Positions 47,401-56,400 of a stretch of 64,000 bases of DNA are shown one piece after another. Source of the stretch: Cladopsammia gracilis (taxonomy: Eukaryota; Cnidaria; Anthozoa; Scleractinia; Dendrophylliidae); contig JAJGOT010000056.1 in NCBI GenBank assembly GCA_022457155.1, positions 1,937,501-2,001,500 of the forward strand, read 5' to 3'. Position numbers and translations under genes: made by a program. The notes beneath the pieces were generated by a model, which was not told the origin of the DNA, ran no database searches, and worked only from the letters and a program-made list of their open reading frames with translations. The first letter of the stretch is position 1; every line of letters begins with the position of its first letter.

Positions 47401-50400
47401 ACTGTCATCCAAATCTCCTCGAAGCAACGATTCCGCTACAGCTGCTACCTCTTCGGGAACATTTGTAGTGGAGAAGTTAACGTCATCTTGGTTTTCTTCC
47501 GTTGGATCAGCTGATACATGGGGTTCGTGTCTGCTGAGGGTGGGTTTTGAATCCCTAGATGTTTGAATACGCACGGCATCTTTTGATGACTCGGTGGGCC
47601 TTGGTTCCCTTGGTACGTCGTTAACTTCAAAATCATAGCTATATTGATTTTCATCTGTATCTGTTTCCACTTTTGTGCTTTTTCTTTTCTCCTTTACACT
47701 ATCCACTATCTGCTTTCCCATTATCAAAGCTGTGTGATAATCACAGGAAATGTCTGCATCACAATTTTTGTCTTCATTTATCGTCCCTGTCCTCCACGTC
47801 TCTGTGGACACTTTGAAATGAGAAGGATCCACATCTATGCCAACAGTACTGTCTTCGTCCGGGTTGAAACAGATCCCTTTCAACGACTTCTTTAAGCTGG
47901 TCTTTCCTGCTCGGTCTTGTCCAATGAGCATTAACGGGAACCTCTTGACAGATGTTTCTCCATGAGAAATGGCTTTATTATAGGCTTCCAAAGCTGAAGG
48001 GCCCCTCGCAAGAATCTCTGGTGGAACTGTAAACGAGAACAATGATAAAAAAAAAAACGTGTGTTGTTATGCAATACATGTAGTATGTAGAGTTTCACAG
48101 ACACTTTTTTTTAAAATGAAATGATCTTATTAAAAGATCTAATATATGGTCATGTGTTCTTGGCCGGGTTGTTCAAAGCACGATTAAGCTAACCCAGGAT
48201 TAGCATTATTTTGATCCCAGTTAAATATCTACTCAATAGAAATAAAAAATTTTCCAAAGGTTTTCTGCCCTTCAGTTTCAACTTTGACTTGTCTTCACTT
48301 AAAACTAATAATAAGCATTTGAAAACACTTTTAAACAAGAGAAATGAAATCCTCAGTTAACTTTTAATCCTGGATTAGTGTCAATCGGCTGTCGAACAAC
48401 CGGGCGCTGGATAATTTGTTACTGTTCTGCACAAGATAGATTGTAAGGCAGGATAACATCGAACAGTCTTGCACGAACAACAGCAATCTTATAATTTGAC
48501 CAAACGAAGGTATTTTCTAAGAAAAGATCATGTTATAAAATAATATTTAATATATAAAATAAAAATAATATAAAATAATGTAATAAAACCATTAAAATAA
48601 TATTTTATTAATAATCTATTTAATCTTTGTTAGTTGAGGGTGATGGTTTTATTTCCGCATTAAAACAACATTGCATTATTCTTACTTGTTTTCGTCAATA
48701 CAGCTCTCGCCATTTCATGAAATACAGTCCCTTGCACTTCCTTTACAAACTCGAAAAACTCGGGTAGCTTCTTAACTATGTCTTCCGGTTCCCAGACCCC
48801 GCTACTGAATAAAGTGTCCCACTCATCGCAATGCAAGTGGACATCAGTCTACAAACAATGAGGACAGGGACTCGCTTTAGCAAGAGCAGCTCCCGGGAAG
48901 GGAGGTGGGGGGGGGGGGGGTACTCGTTATATTTCTGGGTGGTGGTAAGCCACTGAGACATTGAAAACCCATACCCTATACCAGACGATGTTCAGCCGAT
49001 TTTGCAACCCTATACTCTTGGCACCCAAAATCCTTGGCATATCCCAGGCTTGCTTTTTATAGAAACTCTATATCAGTTCATACCACTAATCAGTTTCCTG
49101 GTAAATGATACCATATTCCAGACCAAACCTCTTTGATTTCTATGCCCTATCCCTATAAACTGTTTTAGAACCATAGCCTTCGTAGCGGCACATACCTATA
49201 TAGTTTATATATGACAGTACCACCCCCCGCCCTCCCCCCCCCCCCCTCCTCGGGAGCAGCTTCAAAAAAAGTGTTCATGTTATCTGTGGTCATTTGTTGG
49301 TTATTTGTCTTTGCTTTTTGTTACATCTTCTGCCACCATGGGTAACCTCCTTTCATAACATAGAATTTATTCAGTAACTTTCTCAACTTTGATAAAATCC
49401 TTCTAATAGATTAATCAATGAAGTGAACTGTAGTCTCCAGACTTAACAAAATCGTCATTATTGGGAACTCTAAGTCTTGCATGTGACTTCGACAAACAGT
49501 GCCTTGCCCCATAGTGCCTTGCAATTGACACAGCACAGACACTTGCTCCTTCCTCCCTTTCTAATTTTCCCCATTAGCATTACAAGATTAAAAAGTACCG
49601 ATTCAATGGTTTCCTTGATTCCTAAGTTCCACGTGCGCTCCTCGGAGATGATGATAACAAATCCTTCATCAGTTGTGTACTCAGTTCGCTCAGAAAATCG
49701 CTTATGTATTAGATGAAACCCTTCAGGTATATCCTGTTCTGGTAAACGTAGTCCAAACGCATCTTCCTCTGTCAAAGTCAGTCCAGACAAGTACGTTAAC
49801 AAAGCATTTCGTACTTCTTCTTCCTGTGCAGCGTCTGTGGCCAGGGCGCTTTCTGTGGCAAGAATACCAACGCATTAACAATCGATTATTTTGATAAATA
49901 AATCACGCTGTTCTTTTTTTTCTTGGGCAAGTTGTCGTTTAAATGAAAGAGAGGGCATTATTCAACCAAAATCGCTCGGACCTAAATGTTTTTATTACGT
50001 ATATATTACCCTAAGTCATTGACATTTGGCAGACCCCGCAATCCAATTGATGGGCTGTTACTAATAATCGAATCTTTTTGGTTGTCTGATTGCCAGTGAT
50101 TGGCTAATAGGCAACGGTTGCGTGCGGTTATTCTTCAGCACAGTAGTTACTAGAAGGATGCCTGCGCATTCTCTAATCCTCTTGAGGATGCCTGAACTTT
50201 AGATTAACTCTCGTACATCACTTTATTAAGTTTTTTTTCCATTGGCAACTTTCAAGATCTTTTTTAAAAATATGTAATAGTTTAACATAACCTCTTACCT
50301 GTTCGCCCGCGAACGGTGAATCTGCAATCAAACTCACAACCAGGAAACAAAATGTCTGCTTGCAGATATTTCACGGATTTAAGAACCAGCCATCCTCGGC

Positions 50401-53400
50401 ACAGTGTCCGTGTTGCTTCGTCTTTAAAATGTATCTCCCCCAAGAGGTTCTTAATGTCACTTGGAATGTCATCAAATGTTCCTCTGAAGTTCTTATTTGC
50501 AACCCAAACCTAAATAAAATAAAGAGGAATTGTTCAGTCTATTCTACTTGTGTTTGGACTTAATAGTTACCTTTTATCGTATTCTCCATACGAGTAGATT
50601 GTGGTTAATCTAAAAAGGCCAGCGGACACTATTTTATTACCTACGACAACGGTTTTCGCGATAAAAAAAACCCCTTCACCTAAGTATGAACTAAATGAAT
50701 ATGAAACTAATATCAGAAATGCCAACCAGACACAAGCCACCTCAATTCACATCATGAATCTTTCCAGATTCTGAAGAGTCTGTTCGCCTGGGAATACGTG
50801 CATCAATGTGAAGTGTATTTCTTGGAATTGGTTAATCCTCGAATACTTCGTTTAAATTCTCAACATCAAGCCTTACCTTGCACCGTATTTGATGCATGCA
50901 TGGTGTTATAAATGTTAAATCATGTCTTGCAACATATGGAACATCCTCAGGTGTTTTTTCCTTGTAGTGTCCTCTAAAGATTCTCTTGTTGAGATCCACT
51001 CCTTCTTGAAACCTCAGTTTCCAGTAATGTTCTCCAGTTGGAGATTGAAACTTTGCTGTTGCCTCATCAACGCTCCATTCTCTTTCTTCAACTTTCTCTA
51101 AGAAAGATAACGTTTTTGTTAATTAGGAAAAAGAAATTTGCCGGCAACGCAAACTGGACACAACATCGGTAAAAGAACTTAAGATGATTCCTTAAGCCTG
51201 GTTTTCACTAGCGACGCAAGCACAAGCGCAAGCATAAGCGCAAGCATAAGCGCAAGCACAAGAGCCCTTATTTCGCCGTGAAAACGAGCTTGACGCAAGC
51301 ATAAGCACAAGCGCAAGCCGAGCACAAGGATCAAAATAGTTTGATTCTTGTGCTTGCGTCGCATGTGAAAACGGAACATAACACAAGCACAAGAAAAAAG
51401 CAGTGATTCTGATATGATTTTGAAGGAATGTTTGAACAAAAAAGGTTAGTTAAGAAAATCATCTTCGAAAGTCATTTGTGAGTTATTCACTTAGTTTGCT
51501 TGCCTTGATTGTACGAATCTTGCTGGTTACAAACCCCGTCGTTGCCATGAAAATTTTTCTTTTCATTTTCAAGCGAAAATAACATTATTTGAGCTGTCAG
51601 TCAATGAGTAAAACAAACAGATTCATGTTTTCCGTCACTCAAATGCACAAAACCTGGTTTTAACAATGATCAAATATTGCTTGTGAATATTTCGTTCTTA
51701 ATTGTGCTTGTGCTTGCGTTCGTTTTCACTTGTACAGAATTCTTATGCTTGCGCCTATGCTTGCGCTTGTGCTTGCGTCGCTAGTGAAAACCAGGCTTTA
51801 GTATTGCACTGCGCATCACTGCTGCGCATAACGTCTTCGTCATTAGCGAGCGTGAGCACGCACATAGTCTAAACCAGGAGGGTTTCCTTTGAGGATAAGT
51901 TAGTCAAATGAATAAGTGGCTGTTTCTTCCTTAATGAGCATGGTGACCTATCTTTTTTATTGCATAATTGTACTGTTAAAATCACCCTCTTTGAGTATTC
52001 GTCAGGAAATAAAGTTATCGCTAAAAACGCGTACACACTCATTACTCGTGCCCATAAAATTATTGACCTTGAGATCATGCACGAAAGGAGCGTTTTGAGT
52101 CAGTGTCATTTGAGGTTGCGTGCTTAGTAAATCATATATCAAATCGTTCCTTATGGTCGATGCATTGTATCTGTTACAGTTTTCCAGGCATTTTATTTTA
52201 ACTTTGCTTCAAGCTACCACATAAAGTAAAGTGAACCGATCAAATAATCGCGCGCGTGATAGGTAGTACTACATGGATAAATAGGTCAATTTTACTCCAT
52301 CGCAACTCTTTCGCGAGCATGGTGACCTTTGTTTTTTATTGCATTTTCGAAACAATTTCTGGTAGGGAATGAATCAGGGAAAGTTTTACAAAACTTGTTC
52401 GTCAACTTTTATTTCTGAGGAATCACCTTAACACATAACACTGACATAAGACAATACTGTCACAAAAAACACAGCAACAAAATAAAGTAAAAGTCGACAT
52501 AACTTAGTACAAGTCAATCAAAATTCAACACAGGGCTTTTGCTAGTAATGACAGCAAGCAGCGCGTAAGATGTTACAGCCGGAATTTTCAAGCAATTTCC
52601 ATTTTTTTTTCTAAGTCAAAGTACCGGATTTTTTATGTCCAGGAAACGGGCGCTCTGGACGTTAGGTCCAGCGTCCAACCTCAAACGAAAACCCTGTTAA
52701 CACAACCCTACCTTCGCGTGGGACCCGAACAATAGCGCTTCCAAAGTGGCACCGCATGTCGACCTCTGGATTTGCTCCCATTTCATGTTTGATCATTTGC
52801 AGGGTAATCAAGACATCCTTCGTGAGCAGTAGCTGGTAGCTTGAGTAACTTTCAGAACTGCAAGATTCCTAAAACATAACATAAACAACATAAAACGATT
52901 ATCAAACTTATCACATGAAACAATTTTTGACTACAATCAGCATAAAGCTGCTTCCATGTATATGCGGTTTAAAGAACACAGTTTTCGCTTACGCTTCGTT
53001 TTACGCTTTAGTGCTATCCAATAATGTGCCTTAATAGCAGAAGACAATTGCAGCCATTTTATAAGGCAGCAAACCACCCATTACTAGATGGAGTGGGTAG
53101 ATCTTATCTACATGTACTTACTATTCAATCGCACTTTATCAATTTCACCCTTTTACTTTAAAAGCTCCATTTATATGGTATATTTCATGAGCGACCTTGA
53201 TATTTAATTTGATAGGAGTGGCACAATAAGTTTTGTTATATAGCTGTAGTTTTTCTCAATACAACGCGTGCGTTGATTGGTTGATTCATGGTCACATGAC
53301 ATCTAACAAACAAACTGTTTCACGCCAATTGTCCTAAGCGGGCAACATTTGCGAAAGCGGGAAACAATTTTGATGTCAGAGGGTAACATTGCACTTCAGT

Positions 53401-56400
53401 CTTCGCAATTGTAAAACCGCCGTTGTCGTTTCATAGGGTTAGTAAGAGCATGCATAGTAGCCACAACAACAAATATGCTTACGTGTGGTTCATTTTCCTT
53501 TGCTGGTTTCAATCGGTACTGTACATGGGATCCGACAGGATGACCATTGCAATCCTCCTGCGGCACCTGCCTCAGTTTGAGTTTAGTGTCTGAAAGATTC
53601 CACCCATCGATGTAGCGACTAACTTTGTTGGAATCATGTTCCACACCCCTAATTCTTCCATCCGACTGAAAAAAAGGTGAGATTAGTTAGTAAAAGCAAC
53701 TATCGCTGCTGGCAAACGGCAGTGGTTTCTTATTCTAAAAAAGAAAACGCATATTAATTAAGCATGCTAAGACCCCAATAACAAATAATTTAAGTCCCCC
53801 AGCTGGGTCCCAATACCAAATGATGACTAAACATGCAGTCTGATTCCATGTCCTCTTATTTTTGCTATGCGTGGGAAGAATCGATTGATACGTGAAATCT
53901 GCTATGTTTCCCTGAGAATAGAGTTATAATGCTGAAAGGAAAGCAGTTTTTCTTTCTTTTTTTTTTGAGGGCTTACGCAATTTCGAAAAAGGTTATCACT
54001 GACTTAGCTACTAGCTTTAACTAAGAGAAATCAAAGCCTCATATTTGAGCGACCCATCTTTACAATCAAAGGTTCCTCAGTGAGCCAACTTGTGAATTTG
54101 AAACGCTCTAAATGAAAGATTCTACACCAAATGTGCAGAGGCTATGAGTACGACCCGAGGGCAGTACTTCGGTATTTATTTTGTGAATAGAAGATATTAA
54201 GTTCCGTAAAGGAGCATCAAAGGATTTTGCGTTACCCGATGGTGAATTCAAATTGACTATTTCATCGAGTCAGATCTCGAGTCTGCGATGGGAAAAGAAC
54301 CCTTTATACAAATGTTGTTGAAGGAAGATGCTATGTAAGCGATTCCCCGCAGATTATTCAACACAAAACTCTTATTATGAGCTTGGGTTGCCCTGTCAAA
54401 ACTTGTACAGCAACAAAGCTAATATTACGTCAAGCTAAAAATATACCAAATATTAGTCGTGGACATCATAATAACTGCCCGGTAATTTTGAAACAACATA
54501 TTGGTAGCCACGAACGACCGCCCAAGAGTGAAGTTGTACTATTTTGACATGATAAGATAAGCACTGCAAGAGTCGCACGGAAGATTTGGTACGCCTAAAT
54601 TGGCCTTAAAACCTGCACAGGTGGTTGTTGGGTGTCCCTGCGGAATTTGCTTTCCACTTTAAGCAACAATCCGTTATATCCGAGGTTTCAAAATCACCAA
54701 CTACGAGCCCTTACAAATAAAATCGTTCGCTTTATCGGCACTAAGTAAACCGATTTCGTCCAGTCAAAATACACCTTATGTTTCATACCTTGCATAGTTA
54801 CAACGCAACTACTGTGTCAAGCTAGAAATATAACAGATATCTCAAACTGTTAGTTGCATCATCTTCTTGTGCTCTGTTTATTCCTTTTCCTGTTTTTGTA
54901 CAATTACATCAAGCTTAAAATATACCACACGCCGCAAACTGCCTACGACATCACCCGATCTTGCTGCGAAGCTAGTCTCTAGGGAATTACAAACTTGTGC
55001 CGAAGGGTAACGGAAAAACACGAATATATACCGAGTATCAAAATTGTCCAAAATCATACCCCTCAGTAACTAAGGGCCATCATGTTACCTGATACCCATC
55101 GTTAAAAATGGCATGTGTGGCTTCAAATTGCAGTTTTTGGTAGACATACTGCATATTAAGGGTTTAATAAAACGATTTGGCAAAATAATCTAGGTCATTC
55201 GATCATACATACTTATTAGTAGAGACTTAAAGGGCCGGTTATTTAAACGAAGTTTAGAAGGTGTTTGACAAAACGCGGTCTGAACCAATTGCAATCTAGC
55301 CAGCCCTAGTATTGAACCGTTGCTCACTGTAAACAGTGTCAAGAAGGCATGTAGTACAGACTAGAAAAACATAAACAGATGAAGAGGTCCATTGATTGTC
55401 TTTTAAGAAAACCACGGTATAAGGTTCACTTCGTTTAAATAACCGGCCTAAAACGTCCTAATTTGGATCACATTTAACGAAAAACAAAAACACAAAAAAA
55501 AACGTTTACCCACCACTGCAATTCCGATTAATGCTTGTGCATTTTTTCTTTGTTCGTCAGTTCCACAGGTTATATAAACTTCTCCATTCTTATAATAAAT
55601 AACTTTTGCTCCTGTCTGGGCGCTAATTTCTCGAAGTTTTGCTCCTCGTGTCCCCATTACTAATCCTTTGTACTTGTCTGGAATTATCACTTGTTCCCAC
55701 ATTGTACTTTTTACATTTTGCTAGATAGATAGAAAGAAAGAAAGAAAGAAAGAAAGATACAAACAAACAACTTTAAATGTATCTAATGTGATGTCACAGT
55801 CGTTATTAAAACATGAACAGCAAGTAATACATTTATCAGTGACCATCCCCGGTGAGGTGGGGTATGGGTGATGGTGGGGGTTGGGGAGGTGACCCCTGCA
55901 GAGTTGAGCCTGGCACTAAGGGGATTAGCCACATTTGGAATTTTCTGAAAGATATATTAATATATTGATTTTGTAAATTATTTATTTATTTGATCGAAGA
56001 AGGTTATTTTAGCATAGAGAAAATTAACCTGATTCTAATCGTTCCTCCATAGTCTTAACACTATAATTTTTACAACTACTTTGCTCAACACTGACAACCG
56101 CCAGATGAGAAAAAAGATTGAAAACTACCAGTACCATAACGAATGCAGAGGAACTCAAGTTATTATAAACAAATAACTGTAGAACTATAAATCCATTCCG
56201 TTCTTCAATTCCCCTTCCGTTAACGAACACAGCCTTTTAACTGAACGTACGTTCACAACGGAAACAACGGTAGTTCTCTTGTGTTAACCCAGCCCACCTA
56301 CCCGGGACAGACAATATACAGTAAAGAAATGATCTTCATCATATCAAAGAGGTTAATCATCTAAATACATGCTCGTAAGCTAGAGCCAAACTCCAGAAAC

